A DNA stretch of 64,000 bases from Cyclobacteriaceae bacterium (GCA_019638275.1 JAHBUC010000007.1:108171-172170), one strand, 5' to 3'. Shown: positions 15,765 to 24,900, numbered from the stretch's first letter. The notes: generated from the sequence alone by a model not told the origin. Numbers and translations are program-made.

Positions 15765-16445
15765 TTAATCCCTGCGTCTGCGGTTTTTGTTTTTATTGAA
15801 CGGCTTTTGGTGGCGATGCTTGCCTCCGCCTCCGTTGCGTTCGCGTTGCTCACGCTGTACCGGTTGAAGCTGCTTTTTTTCTTTGTAGAGTTTTTCAAAC
15901 AAGTTATCTTCCCTAACCTTCTCAATGTTTAAGGTCAGTTTCCCTTCCGACATTATTTTAATATCGTTTAGAATCACCGAATCATCCAGGGTTTCTTTGT
16001 TCCAGTTTCCGTAGAAGGTTTTCATGAGTTTGCCCAGGTAGATGATAGCATCTTCTTTTTCCTGTGGGTCTTCCTTTTTCAAGGCTTCCTTCACCAGCTT
16101 TTCTATGTTCTTTCCGTAATGCTTAAAGCGAACTTTGCTTTGCGGATAGTTAACCTTCATGGGTTTCTTGAAAAGAATTTCGCGCTCTGGCACGGGGTAG
16201 GGGTTGTTAATGTCCAGTACGAAATCGGCTATGATGTACAGGTCATCCCACAGACGTTGCGGGTTTTCGGGTTGATCTTTAAGGCTTGGGGTAAGCTGCT
16301 TGATCAATTCAATTAGTGTTGCGGCCAATTCGGTGCGCTTGTTTTTATCGGGTACGCTACGGATGTATTCTACCAAATTCTGAACATTACGGCCGTATTC
16401 CTTCAAAATAATATGAGGCCGTTGGGTGTTGTATTCTGCTATCAT
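15765..16445 (-). CDS. DUF4290 domain-containing protein
   Basis: A 226-aa soluble protein of the Bacteroidota-specific DUF4290 family. Residues 1-180 are mostly helical (TQRPHIILKEYGRNVQNLV, then ELIKQLTP and LWDDLYIIADFVLDI); the last ~30 residues are a very basic tail rich in Arg, Lys, Gly and His (REQRERNGGGGKHRHQKP). The basic tail suggests nucleic-acid binding, but the function of the family is unknown. It is directly upstream of murA, with which it probably shares a transcript despite the intervening repeat. Confidence 0.85.
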   Translation of the reverse strand: MIAEYNTQRPHIILKEYGRNVQNLVEYIRSVPDKNKRTELAATLIELIKQLTPSLKDQPENPQRLWDDLYIIADFVLDINNPYPVPEREILFKKPMKVNYPQSKVRFKHYGKNIEKLVKEALKKEDPQEKEDAIIYLGKLMKTFYGNWNKETLDDSVILNDIKIMSEGKLTLNIEKVREDNLFEKLYKEKKQLQPVQREQRERNGGGGKHRHQKPFNKNKNRRRRD

Positions 16446-16480
16446 GTACTTGGATTTATGCCGGTTATGTAAAACCTGGC

Positions 16481-18739
16481 TTAATTATGTATTCTGAGTT
16501 TGGCAAAGCTAAGTAATAAGGTCTTTTCACCAAAATCATCAAACTGTATTTTCGCCTTCCGGTCGGCCCCGGTGTTGTCCATTTTAACCACCGTACCAAA
16601 GCCAAATTTGGGGTGCTCTACCTTCATTCCTTCCTCTAAAACCGAGGTGTCGCTGGGGGTAAAGTCGGCCGGCACTTTATAATTGGTTGCGGCCGGCTTG
16701 GGTGTGGAAGTTGTTTGGGTTCTTTTTATCCCGTTTACCAGTGATTTGGCATAATTGCCTGATGGGCGTGGTGAAGATTCAAGTCCACCGAACTTCGTGC
16801 TTACTTTTATGAAGCGTTCATCGAGGTCATCGATGAAGCGACTGGGCTCGCAATTCTTCAAGCGGCCGAAGCGGTAGCGGGTAAGGGCGTAAGATAAAAA
16901 GAGTCTATCCTGTGCGCGGGTAATCGCTACATAAAAAAGCCTTCGCTCTTCTTCCAGATCTGCGCGACTGCTCAGCATCATCTGTGATGGAAATAAATCT
17001 TCCTCTAACCCAACAATGTACACGTACTTAAACTCCAACCCCTTAGCCATGTGAATGGTCATCAGGGTAACTTTATCCGGATCTTTATCTTTGTCTTCAT
17101 CCTGCCCGGTAACGAGCGACACTTCCTGAAGAAAGGCACTTAATGACTTATCAACTTTTTCGGGATCATCCACAAACTCTTTAATCGCGTTGAGCAATTC
17201 CTGAACGTTTTCATAACGACTCAGGCCTTCAACGGTTTTATCCTCATAGAGTTCGCGCAACAATCCGGAACCCTTGGCGATCTCAAAGGCTGCATCGTAA
17301 GCATCTTTGCGTTCAATCTCCAGGCTGAACCGCTTGATCAGGGTAACAAAATCATCAATAGCGCCCGAAGCTCTTCCACCCACAAAGCTGCCTGCATTTT
17401 GCAGGGCCTCCCAAATGGTAATGCCATGATCGTTGGCTGCTACAATCAACTTATCAACGGTAGTGTCACCAATGCCGCGCTTGGGCAAGTTGATGATTCT
17501 TCTGAAAGAAGCTTCATCATTTTGATTAATGGCAAAGCGCAGGTAGGCGAGCAGATCTTTGATTTCTTTTCTTTGATAGAACGACAAACCACCTACAACT
17601 TTGTATTTGATGTTCATTCTGCGCAAGGCTTCTTCTATTGCCCGCGACTGGCTGTTGGTACGATATAAAATAACAAAGTCGCTGAACTTAAGCTGGTGCT
17701 GCATCTTTTCTTCGAATATCGAAGAGGCCACCAGCCGACCTTCTTCATTGTCGGATACAGCTTTGATGAGTTCAATCAGTCTTCCTTCTTCGTTGCTGGT
17801 CCAAACATTTTTTGGAAGTTGTGCCCGATTTTTACGAATAACGGAGTTGGCGGCTTCCACAATGGTTTGTGTGGAACGATAGTTTTGTTCCAGCTTGAAA
17901 ATTTTCAGATCGGGATAGTCGCGCTCGAAGTTCAGAATATTGGTGATGTCGGCACCTCGAAAAGCGTAAATGCTTTGTGCGTCATCGCCCACTACACATA
18001 TATTTTCCTGAACCGAACAGAGCTTACGGATAATAAAATACTGGCACAGGTTGGTATCCTGAAACTCATCTACCAAAACGTATTGTATTCTGTGTTGGTA
18101 TTTGTTCAACACATCAAGGTGTTCCTTGAAAAGCTTGTCGGTGTTGAAGAGTAGATCATCAAAATCCATAGCGCCCGACTTGAAGCAACGCAAGGCATAG
18201 GCCTTGTAAATGTTGCCCATCTCCGGGCGCATGTTTGAGGCATCATCGCTGCGCAGTTCAGGGTTGGCCAGGTATTCCTGCCAACTGATCAATCGGTTTT
18301 TGGCAGCTGAAATTCGGTTGTAGACTACATTCGGTTTATAGGTGGCCTCATCAAGCCCCATCTCCTTTACAATATTTTTGAGGAGGGTTTTGGAGTCATC
18401 CGTATCGTAAATGGTAAAGCTGTTCGGGTAGCCCAGTAAGTGCGCTTCCGCGCGAAGAATGCGGGCGAAAACCGAGTGGAAGGTTCCCATCCAAAGATTA
18501 CGGGCATCGGGGCCAACAACGGTTTCAATGCGGTCGCGCATTTCTTTGGCGGCTTTGTTGGTGAAGGTAAGTGCCATGATGTTGAACGAGTCAACACCTT
18601 TGTCTTTAATCAGGTGTGCAATCCGGTAGGTGAGTACCCGGGTTTTTCCGGAGCCGGCACCGGCAATGATCATGGTGGGGCCTTCTGTGTTGATTACCGC
18701 CTCACGTTGCGCTTCATTCAGTTGATCCAGGTAATTCAT
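16481..18739 (-). CDS. UvrD/PcrA-type superfamily 1 DNA helicase
   Basis: A 752-aa ATP-dependent 3'-5' helicase for DNA repair and replication restart. It carries the SF1A motifs in order: Q-motif (LNEAQREAV near 5), Walker A (AGAGSGKTRVL near 28), TFTNKAAKEM (Ia), LVDEFQDTN (Walker B/II near 222), VVGDDAQSIYAFRGA (III), QNYRSTQ (IV) and VTLMTIHMAKGLEF (V) with VAITRAQDRL (VI). The C-terminal ~80 residues end in a PcrA-like VEHPKFGFGTVV beta domain, which binds RNA polymerase in PcrA/UvrD. The ATG at 18739 is preferred over a TTG at 18751. It is transcribed divergently from the TcmP-like gene. Confidence 0.93.
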   Translation of the reverse strand: MNYLDQLNEAQREAVINTEGPTMIIAGAGSGKTRVLTYRIAHLIKDKGVDSFNIMALTFTNKAAKEMRDRIETVVGPDARNLWMGTFHSVFARILRAEAHLLGYPNSFTIYDTDDSKTLLKNIVKEMGLDEATYKPNVVYNRISAAKNRLISWQEYLANPELRSDDASNMRPEMGNIYKAYALRCFKSGAMDFDDLLFNTDKLFKEHLDVLNKYQHRIQYVLVDEFQDTNLCQYFIIRKLCSVQENICVVGDDAQSIYAFRGADITNILNFERDYPDLKIFKLEQNYRSTQTIVEAANSVIRKNRAQLPKNVWTSNEEGRLIELIKAVSDNEEGRLVASSIFEEKMQHQLKFSDFVILYRTNSQSRAIEEALRRMNIKYKVVGGLSFYQRKEIKDLLAYLRFAINQNDEASFRRIINLPKRGIGDTTVDKLIVAANDHGITIWEALQNAGSFVGGRASGAIDDFVTLIKRFSLEIERKDAYDAAFEIAKGSGLLRELYEDKTVEGLSRYENVQELLNAIKEFVDDPEKVDKSLSAFLQEVSLVTGQDEDKDKDPDKVTLMTIHMAKGLEFKYVYIVGLEEDLFPSQMMLSSRADLEEERRLFYVAITRAQDRLFLSYALTRYRFGRLKNCEPSRFIDDLDERFIKVSTKFGGLESSPRPSGNYAKSLVNGIKRTQTTSTPKPAATNYKVPADFTPSDTSVLEEGMKVEHPKFGFGTVVKMDNTGADRKAKIQFDDFGEKTLLLSFAKLRIHN

Positions 18740-18836
18740 ATCCGTGCGCAAATTAAGATTTGCGGTGCAGCTTTAAGGTGCCCGTTTTGAATTTTTATGA
18801 AGTTTTCCTGAATTTTTTCTTCAAGGCGGTCTACCT

Positions 18837-19706
18837 TTGGTAAACCCTTCGAACTTGTTGCTGCAAACCTCTACAACTCCTTTAACAAATGATGGCTTCA
18901 CCATAACGGCAGCCGAGCCGTGGTTTAAAGTAAAGGTTCAACTCATCCAGCAATATTTACGATCTTTTGTTACGCATTGCGCGGATAAATCAGATGAGAT
19001 TATTGTAGTGGATTTATTTGCCGGCAGTGGTCTTTACTCATTGGGGTATCAACGCGAATTGTTTGCGGGTTCTTGCCTGGCATCCTTGAGTGATGAACTT
19101 CCCATTTCGAAATGGATTTTTTGTGAACGTGATCCGGAAGCTGTTAAGGCGCTGAAGATTCGTGTAAACCGGTATTTCAAAGGTAAGCATGTGTTGATCT
19201 TTGATGATCCTGTTGATCGGTTGCCTGAAAAGTTGCAATACTACATTCCCGTTTCGAAACGTGGCTTTCGGGTGAGCGTGATTTGCATACTTGATCCATT
19301 CTCGATTGATGTGCCTTTTTCCGTACTGGATAAATTGCAAGCGCTTGGCCTGAATTTCATTATTCCCTTTACGTTTAGTTTGAACGACCGGCATAATTAT
19401 CAGTTTTACCTGAATGAGCATCGCGAAAAGCTGAAGCGCTTTTTAGGAGAGTTCACCGACTTAACCCGGTTGGATGATGTGAAAAGCAACCTGGAGTTTT
19501 ACAAGCGGGTAGTGCGGACCATGCGCAATAATTTGTTGATGTTGGGGTTTAATAGCTCTTTGTCTGTACAACGACTGGATTCCGGGTTGATGGAGTTGCC
19601 GATATACTATATGGGTGTATTCTCCAAAACACTTCCGGCTCGCGTGATTCAACGCGAGGTGGAGGAAAACCTGCACAACCAATTTACCTTGTTCGATAAG
19701 GTGTGA
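18837..19706 (+). CDS. Three-Cys-motif partner (TcmP)-like, methyltransferase-fold protein
   Basis: A protein of up to 289 aa resembling the TcmP family. Near residue 57 it has VVDLFAGSGLYSLG, a SAM-binding-type loop, followed by a CERDPEAVKAL strand where methyltransferases bind the ribose; an EPWFKVKVQLIQQYL segment near residue 27 is the family's N-terminal Trp/Lys motif. TcmP is usually paired with a three-Cys radical-SAM-like protein; none is here, so it is solitary. The start is uncertain: no ATG is in frame, only TTG at 18837, 18855 or 18858. A TACCTTTG -7 box at 18832-18839 argues for 18855 or later. Biochemical function is unknown. Confidence 0.6.
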   Translation: MVNPSNLLLQTSTTPLTNDGFTITAAEPWFKVKVQLIQQYLRSFVTHCADKSDEIIVVDLFAGSGLYSLGYQRELFAGSCLASLSDELPISKWIFCERDPEAVKALKIRVNRYFKGKHVLIFDDPVDRLPEKLQYYIPVSKRGFRVSVICILDPFSIDVPFSVLDKLQALGLNFIIPFTFSLNDRHNYQFYLNEHREKLKRFLGEFTDLTRLDDVKSNLEFYKRVVRTMRNNLLMLGFNSSLSVQRLDSGLMELPIYYMGVFSKTLPARVIQREVEENLHNQFTLFDKV

Positions 19707-19760
19707 TCTTTCGGATAGAATCCTTTATGTTTACGTTTCAGTGATTTAACTCAGGTTTAT

Positions 19761-20321
19761 ATGATTCAGGTTGGTGAAGTTTTGGTTTCCGATGACATAA
19801 AGGAGAAAGAGTTTGTCTGCAATCTTGAAAAATGCAAAGGTGCATGTTGTGTGGAGGGCGATTATGGTGCGCCTTTAGAAGATGACGAACTTGACATTCT
19901 GAAGAAAATTTATCCGAAGGTAAAGCCTTACCTGACAAAAGAAGGCATTAAAGCCATTGAAGAACAGGGCACGCATGTGCTGGATGATGATGGTGATTTT
20001 TCAACGCCCACCATTGGCGGTAAGGAATGTGCTTACGCGATTTACGATGATAAGGGTATATTGAAGTGTGGCATTGAACAAGCCTATTACGATGGAAAAA
20101 TAAAATGGAAGAAACCCATTTCCTGTCACTTATACCCGATACGAATTACCAAAAAGAAAGGCTTTGAAGCCGTGAACTACCACAAGTGGAGCATCTGTTC
20201 CCCCGCCTGTGCGCTTGGTAAAGAGTTGCAGGTTCCGCTGTACAAGTTTTTAAAAGAACCACTCGTTCGCAAGTACGGCCAGCCGTGGTATGATGAACTG
20301 GTGAAAGTTATTGAAGGTTAG
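19761..20321 (+). CDS. DUF3109 family Cys-cluster protein
   Basis: A 186-aa cytoplasmic protein of the DUF3109 family, related to YkgJ-type zinc/iron-sulfur cluster proteins. It has eleven cysteines, most conserved in pattern: Cys20, Cys25, Cys29 and Cys30 ([12 protein letters not shown]), one in GGKECAYA, one in GILKCG, one in [10 protein letters not shown] and two in [10 protein letters not shown]. These are likely metal ligands. The molecular role is not established. It follows the TcmP-like gene by 54 bp on the same strand, so a functional link between a Cys-cluster protein and a TcmP homologue is possible but unproven. Confidence 0.85.
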   Translation: MIQVGEVLVSDDIKEKEFVCNLEKCKGACCVEGDYGAPLEDDELDILKKIYPKVKPYLTKEGIKAIEEQGTHVLDDDGDFSTPTIGGKECAYAIYDDKGILKCGIEQAYYDGKIKWKKPISCHLYPIRITKKKGFEAVNYHKWSICSPACALGKELQVPLYKFLKEPLVRKYGQPWYDELVKVIEG

Positions 20322-20368
20322 GACTTGGGACTTGGGACTTGGGTATTGTGCCCTAGCACCCAAGTCCC
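20321..20368. repeat. Triplicated GGGACTT word with inverted copy (hairpin)
   Basis: After the DUF3109 stop, GGACTT/GGGACTT is repeated three times in tandem (20321-20343); GGGACTTGGGT (20334-20344) then pairs perfectly with ACCCAAGTCCC (20358-20368) over 11 bp with a 13-nt loop. It lies between two convergent genes and could terminate transcription, but it lacks a T-tract on either strand. Confidence 0.8.
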
Positions 20369-20381
20369 AATACCTAAGCGA

Positions 20382-21731
20382 TTATTTCAAATCCGAAAAA
20401 TCAAAGCTCGTCTCCAGGAACTTCGTAGTGAACTTACCCGAACGGAATATGGCATTATCCATGAGCTTAATGTGGAAAGGAATGGTTGTTTTAATTCCTT
20501 CAATCACAAACTCCTGTAAGGCGCGCTTCATTCTGGTAATTACTTCTTCTCTAGATTGACCGGTTACAATCAGCTTGGCAATCATGGAGTCGTAGTTTGG
20601 CGGAATGGTATAGCCCGCATAAACGTGACTGTCGATACGAACACCATGGCCACCAGGCATGTGCAAGTTGGTAATTTTTCCGGGTGAAGGACGGAAACCG
20701 TTTGCCGGATCTTCCGCATTGATACGGCATTCCATCGAAAATAAATTCGGGAAATAGTTTTTACCGGAGATTGGAACACCTGCAGCAACTTTAATTTGTT
20801 CCTTTATTAGGTCGTAATCAGTTACTTCTTCAGTAATGGGATGCTCCACCTGAATACGGGTGTTCATCTCCATAAAGTAGAACTTGCCGTGCTTATCTAC
20901 CAAAAACTCAATGGTACCCGCACCTTCGTAATTAATGGCCTGTGCACCTTTAATGGCGGCTTCGCCCATTTGTTCGCGTAATTCCTGGCTTACAATGGGA
21001 GAGGGCGTTTCTTCCACCAGCTTTTGATGCCTGCGCTGAATGGAGCAATCGCGTTCTGAAAGGTGACATACTTTACCGTATTGATCGCCTACAATTTGTA
21101 TTTCAATGTGGCGTGGCTCTTCTACAAACTTCTCCAGGTACAAACCATCGTTTCCAAAAGCTGCACCGGCCTCGCGCTTGGCATCATCCCATGCTTTTTG
21201 AAATTCACTTTCATCGTTGATGATGCGCATGCCTTTGCCACCGCCACCGGCAGTAGCTTTTACAATTACCGGATAGCCAATCTCTTTGGCGAGCTTCTTT
21301 CCTTCTTCGAGTGAACTCAATAAACCATCAGAACCCGGAATGGTAGGTACTCCGGCTTTCTTCATGGTGTCTTTCGCGGTAGACTTATCACCCATCGCTT
21401 CAATCATAGCCGGTGTCGGGCCAATAAACTTGATGCCGTATTCGTGACAGATGGAAGAGAACTCCGAGCGTTCTGATAAAAATCCGTAGCCCGGATGTAT
21501 GGCATCGGCTCCGGTAATTTCGGCAGCAGAAATAATGCGTGGAATGTTCAGGTAAGAATCTTTGCTCGGTGCCGCTCCAATGCACACTGCTTCATCGGCA
21601 AAGCGAACATGCAGACTTTCACGATCGGCAGTTGAATAAACAGCAACGGTTTTAATGCCCATCTCCTTGCAGGTACGAATTACACGCAGGGCAATTTCTC
21701 CTCGGTTAGCGATTAGTATTTTCTTGAACAT
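20382..21731 (-). CDS. accC: Acetyl-CoA carboxylase, biotin carboxylase subunit
   Basis: A 449-aa ATP-grasp enzyme that carboxylates the biotin of AccB, the first half-reaction of malonyl-CoA formation. The sequence begins [19 protein letters not shown], with the ATP-grasp glycine loop ([11 protein letters not shown] near 160), biotin/bicarbonate site residues ([18 protein letters not shown] near 285-302) and the C-terminal biotin carboxylase domain. Length is that of stand-alone AccC. It follows accB after a 109-bp gap containing a large inverted repeat; order accC-accB-efp-fabH is conserved in related bacteria. Confidence 0.95.
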   Translation of the reverse strand: MFKKILIANRGEIALRVIRTCKEMGIKTVAVYSTADRESLHVRFADEAVCIGAAPSKDSYLNIPRIISAAEITGADAIHPGYGFLSERSEFSSICHEYGIKFIGPTPAMIEAMGDKSTAKDTMKKAGVPTIPGSDGLLSSLEEGKKLAKEIGYPVIVKATAGGGGKGMRIINDESEFQKAWDDAKREAGAAFGNDGLYLEKFVEEPRHIEIQIVGDQYGKVCHLSERDCSIQRRHQKLVEETPSPIVSQELREQMGEAAIKGAQAINYEGAGTIEFLVDKHGKFYFMEMNTRIQVEHPITEEVTDYDLIKEQIKVAAGVPISGKNYFPNLFSMECRINAEDPANGFRPSPGKITNLHMPGGHGVRIDSHVYAGYTIPPNYDSMIAKLIVTGQSREEVITRMKRALQEFVIEGIKTTIPFHIKLMDNAIFRSGKFTTKFLETSFDFSDLK

Positions 21732-21736
21732 AGTTC

Positions 21737-21836
21737 TGATTTTAGATTTTTGATTTACGATTTAAGATTTTGATTTAAACCCGAATGGGATTGACCCACT
21801 GGTAAATCTAAAATCCCAAATCTAAAATCTTAAATG
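21737..21836. repeat. Inverted repeat of GATTTTAGATTT words between accB and accC
   Basis: The left half (21737-21776) is a string of GATTTTAGATTT-like words; the right half (about 21806-21835) is made of their reverse complement (AAATCTAAAATCCCAAATC...), around a central GACCCACTGG-containing loop. It would form a long AT-rich hairpin in the accB-accC transcript. Confidence 0.75.
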
Positions 21837-21840
21837 TACC

Positions 21841-22416
21841 TTAATCGGGTTCAACTACGAACAACACCTGGTCGTATTCTACCGGTGTGGCGTTCTCCAC
21901 ATTCACTTTAACAATGGTGCCCGAAACTTCCGATTCAATTTCGTTAAAGAGTTTCATCGCTTCAATGATACAAAGGGTTTGTCCTTTGCTCACTTTATCA
22001 CCTACTGAAACAAACGCAGGTGAATCAGGCGTACCCGAGCGATAGAATGTTCCGATCATCGGTGACTTGATGTCAACCGTTTTCTTTCCTGATGTTGCTT
22101 CTGCTGCAGGTGCAGCTTTTTGTTGAGGCGCAGCAGTTTGCACTGCAGGTTGTGGTTGAGCAGCTTGAGCCACAGCATGAACAGGCGCAGCAACAACAGG
22201 CGCTGAAGATTTTAATACTTTTTGATCTGGTTCACGCTTGATGTGAAGCTTCAGCTCACCGGTTTCAATGTTTACTTCATTTAATCCTGTTTTGGAAATG
22301 AAGTCGATAAGATCTCTGATTTCTGAAGTTTTCATATTTGTAGGATTGGCGGAACTTGCTGCCGGGGCAGGTTTGGTTCCGGTTTTGGGTGATTTAGATG
22401 TTTTGGTTTTAGCCAT
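21841..22416 (-). CDS. accB: Acetyl-CoA carboxylase, biotin carboxyl carrier protein
   Basis: A 191-aa carrier protein. The C-terminal biotinyl domain (~115-191) has the IEAMKLFNEI motif with the biotinylated Lys near residue 155, and a flexible Ala/Pro/Gln-rich linker (~70-110) precedes it. The N-terminal dimerisation helix is at ~30-60 (SEIRDLIDFISKTGL). The ATG at 22416 adds a ~27-residue Lys/Ala/Pro-rich extension before the usual AccB start (Met28); translation could instead begin at that internal ATG. It lies 11 bp downstream of efp in the same operon. Confidence 0.93.
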   Translation of the reverse strand: MAKTKTSKSPKTGTKPAPAASSANPTNMKTSEIRDLIDFISKTGLNEVNIETGELKLHIKREPDQKVLKSSAPVVAAPVHAVAQAAQPQPAVQTAAPQQKAAPAAEATSGKKTVDIKSPMIGTFYRSGTPDSPAFVSVGDKVSKGQTLCIIEAMKLFNEIESEVSGTIVKVNVENATPVEYDQVLFVVEPD

Positions 22417-22427
22417 GATTAACAATA

Positions 22428-22991
22428 TTATTTAACCCGTTCAATATATGCACCTGTTTTTGTATCGATTTTAACATTATCACCAGTGTTGATGAATAAA
22501 GGTACTCGTATTTCAACACCATTTTCAAGTGTTGCTGCTTTTAGCGTCCGGGTAGCCGTATCGCCTTGCAAGCCCGGCTCCGTGTACTGAATTTCCATGA
22601 CCACGTTTGGTGGGGCTTCAGCAGAAATAGGAGAGGTTCCGTTCTCGAATACAATCAACAGGGTTACGCCTTCTTTAATGTAGTTTACTGAATCGCCTAA
22701 TAAAGCTTTGTCCAGGTAAATCTGATCAAAGGTTTGATTATCCATACACACCAGGCTTTCACCTTCGGCATACAGGTATTGATATTCTTTTGTTTCAACA
22801 CGAAGCAGGTCAACTTCATCACTTGGGCGGAAACGGTTCTCTGCAATTTTTCCGTTGCGAATGTTTCTCATTTTTACCTGATAAAAAGCACGCAGGTTTC
22901 CGGGTGTGCGGTGTTGAAGTTCTTCAACCTGAAGAATTTCACCGTTGTAGCGCACATAATTTCCGCGGCTCAAATCTGAAATAGTTGCCAT
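22428..22991 (-). CDS. efp: Translation elongation factor P, Asn-type loop
   Basis: A 187-aa EF-P, which binds between the ribosomal P and E sites and rescues stalling at polyproline. It has the three-domain length and the C-terminal signature region (GDTATRTLKAATLENGVEIRVPLFINTGD). The loop that reaches the P-site tRNA reads HRTPGNLRAF: the residue corresponding to modified Lys34 of E. coli (PGKGQAF) is Asn32, so neither lysylation (EpmA) nor Arg rhamnosylation (EarP) at that position is possible. No modification enzyme is encoded nearby. It lies in the fabH-efp-accB-accC operon. Confidence 0.93.
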   Translation of the reverse strand: MATISDLSRGNYVRYNGEILQVEELQHRTPGNLRAFYQVKMRNIRNGKIAENRFRPSDEVDLLRVETKEYQYLYAEGESLVCMDNQTFDQIYLDKALLGDSVNYIKEGVTLLIVFENGTSPISAEAPPNVVMEIQYTEPGLQGDTATRTLKAATLENGVEIRVPLFINTGDNVKIDTKTGAYIERVK

Positions 22992-23040
22992 AGCTTAAAG
23001 TAGTTCTAAAGTTATTAATCCTGTTTAATTCTGATGGTTA

Positions 23041-24039
23041 TTATTGAGCGTTGTATGCCCATTTTACATAAACGGCACCCCACGTAAAGCCGCCACCAAA
23101 GGCAGCCAATATCAGGTTGTCGCCTTTTTTGAGTCTCTTTTCATAATCCCATAATAACAAGGGAATAGTGCCGGCAGTTGTGTTGCCGTACTTTTCAATA
23201 TTCATCATCACCTTATCTTCGGTTACGCCCATGCGGTTGGCGGTGGCATCGATGATTCGTTTATTGGCCTGGTGTGGTACCAACCACGCCACATCATCGC
23301 TTTTAAGATGATTTTTTTCCATAATCTGAGCCGAAACATCAGCCATATTGGTTACGGCAAACTTAAATACAGCCGAACCTTCCTGGAATACAAAATGCTG
23401 ACGGGCATCCACCGATTCATGCGAAGCGGGAATACGGCTACCTCCAGCTTTCATGTGTAAATAATTTGCTCCTGATCCATCGCTCTTATGGATAGAATCC
23501 ATTACGCCCACTTCTTCGGTTGTTGGCTCAAGTAATACAGCTCCCGCGCCATCGCCAAAAATGATGCACGTGGTACGATCCTGGTAATTGATAATGGACG
23601 ACATTTTGTCGCCACCTATAACCACTACTTTTTTGTAGGTGCCTGACTCAACAAATTTGGCACCTGTGGTAAGGGCATAAATAAACCCGGAGCATGCCGC
23701 ACTGATATCGTAGCTGAATGCGTTGGTTGCACCAACCTGATCAGCCACCAGGTTTGCCGTTGCAGGGAAGGGCATATCGGGTGTAACTGTTGCGAAAATG
23801 ATCAGGTCAATTTCTTTCGGATCGGTTTTGGTTTTGTGCAGCAACTCTTCCACGGCTTTTGTGCCCATATACGATGTGCCAAGTCCCTCACCTTTAAGGA
23901 TTCTTCGTTCCTTAATTCCTGTTCGCGAGGTGATCCACTCATCGTTGGTATCCACCATGGTTTCCAACTCCTGATTGGTAAGAATGTAGTCGGGAATATA
24001 ACCGCCTACGCCTGTAATGGCTGCCCGGATTTTTGTCAT
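23041..24039 (-). CDS. fabH: Beta-ketoacyl-ACP synthase III
   Basis: A 332-aa condensing enzyme that starts fatty-acid synthesis by joining acetyl-CoA (or a branched starter) with malonyl-ACP. The catalytic triad is visible: Cys116 ([12 protein letters not shown]), His near 254 ([11 protein letters not shown]) and Asn near 284 (KYGNTTAGT), with the C-terminal GGGFTWG. The ATG at 24039 is preferred because it gives the family N-terminus [16 protein letters not shown]. It is first in the fabH-efp-accB-accC block. A terminator at 24076-24104 separates it from the upstream rpmF gene, and plsX, normally in between, is absent. Confidence 0.95.
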   Translation of the reverse strand: MTKIRAAITGVGGYIPDYILTNQELETMVDTNDEWITSRTGIKERRILKGEGLGTSYMGTKAVEELLHKTKTDPKEIDLIIFATVTPDMPFPATANLVADQVGATNAFSYDISAACSGFIYALTTGAKFVESGTYKKVVVIGGDKMSSIINYQDRTTCIIFGDGAGAVLLEPTTEEVGVMDSIHKSDGSGANYLHMKAGGSRIPASHESVDARQHFVFQEGSAVFKFAVTNMADVSAQIMEKNHLKSDDVAWLVPHQANKRIIDATANRMGVTEDKVMMNIEKYGNTTAGTIPLLLWDYEKRLKKGDNLILAAFGGGFTWGAVYVKWAYNAQ

Positions 24040-24075
24040 GAGCGTTTCAGATAGGGTATAAAATACAAAACCTGT

Positions 24076-24104
24076 AAAAAGAAAAAGCCCGACTTGCATC
24101 GAGC
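24076..24104 (-). terminator. Terminator of the DUF177-rpmF operon
   Basis: On the minus strand GCTCGA pairs with TCGGGC (one G-U) over a 6-nt loop and is followed by TTTTTCTTTTT. It lies between rpmF and fabH, where related genomes usually continue into plsX. Confidence 0.75.
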
Positions 24105-24181
24105 GTTTAGTAACGTGTTAAGCATCAGGCGTTTCGAGAAACCGTAAAACGGTTGTTCGGGTTGGCCGTGATGGATACGCA

Positions 24182-24373
24182 TTAAGCCAGCACTTCTTTT
24201 TCCATTACCACTTTACCGTTGTAGTAAAGTTTGCCCTCGTGCCAGAAAGCACGGTGGGGTAAGTGGTGTTCACCGGTTGTAGGACATACTACCAGTTCTT
24301 TTGCTGTTGCCTTGTAATGCGTTCTTCTTTTATCTCTTCGCGTTTTCGAGGTTTTTCGTTTCGGATTCGGCAT
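24182..24373 (-). CDS. rpmF: 50S ribosomal protein L32
   Basis: A 63-aa ribosomal protein. It starts [19 protein letters not shown], the L32 signature, and continues [13 protein letters not shown]. Only one cysteine is present, so the zinc ribbon (CxxC...CxxC) is incomplete and this is a zinc-independent C-minus type. It follows the DUF177 gene by only 2 bp, the classic yceD-rpmF pairing. Confidence 0.95.
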   Translation of the reverse strand: MPNPKRKTSKTRRDKRRTHYKATAKELVVCPTTGEHHLPHRAFWHEGKLYYNGKVVMEKEVLA

Positions 24374-24375
24374 AA

Positions 24376-24900
24376 CTATTTATTTTTATTCAAGTTCTTT
24401 AATTTTTCCCATCTCGGGTCTGTTTCTTCATTGCTGGGTTCATCCGCTTCGGAGGTATAGATAATCTTACCCTCTTCATCTCCTTCATCCTCCTCTTCAT
24501 TGGCAAAGCGTGGATGAAGTTTCTTCATCGGAATCGCCAGGCTAATAAACTCGTACATATACTGCCCGAGTTCCAGGCTTACCGTGTTGAAGTCGATGAC
24601 TACAATCTCATCGGTAACCTCAGCAACCTCGTGACCAAACTTGAAGATTATCCGCTTATCGATTGCGATGGGATAGTCGAATACTTCCAGGCTTCGGTCA
24701 CACACCAATTTTACTGTTCCGTTCAGGTCGAAATGCGCTTCAATGAAGGTTTCACGCTTATCCAGGTCGATTTTTGCCTTAAAAGTACCTGCCGACACCA
24801 AATCGGCCCCATACCGGCTAAAAAACTCATCACCGAATTCATACTCAAAATGGTGAATGTTGTTGCTTAACCCCTGAATATTAACACGATACGCCTCCAA
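24376..24900 (-). CDS. DUF177/YceD family protein
   Basis: A 174-aa protein of the DUF177 (YceD) family, linked to rpmF in most bacteria and implicated in 23S rRNA/50S biogenesis. The family core [16 protein letters not shown] is at ~64-79 (usually CxRCL; here only one Cys is kept), followed by an acidic C-terminal stretch ([15 protein letters not shown]) and a basic end. It is first in a two-gene operon with rpmF; a promoter lies 35-65 bp upstream. Confidence 0.85.
   Translation of the reverse strand: MEAYRVNIQGLSNNIHHFEYEFGDEFFSRYGADLVSAGTFKAKIDLDKRETFIEAHFDLNGTVKLVCDRSLEVFDYPIAIDKRIIFKFGHEVAEVTDEIVVIDFNTVSLELGQYMYEFISLAIPMKKLHPRFANEEEDEGDEEGKIIYTSEADEPSNEETDPRWEKLKNLNKNK

Noticed and set aside
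17696..18154. A 152-codon plus-strand frame inside the helicase gene
   Set aside because: Antisense shadow of a gene with strong, conserved helicase motifs on the minus strand.
20321..20368. The GGGACTT hairpin as a genuine bidirectional terminator
   Set aside because: The stem is strong and it lies between convergent genes, but neither strand has a T-tract; listed as a repeat instead.
24040..24181. A hidden plsX or other small gene between rpmF and fabH
   Set aside because: Only 142 bp, with a terminator inside; no frame of useful length, so plsX is genuinely absent from this position.
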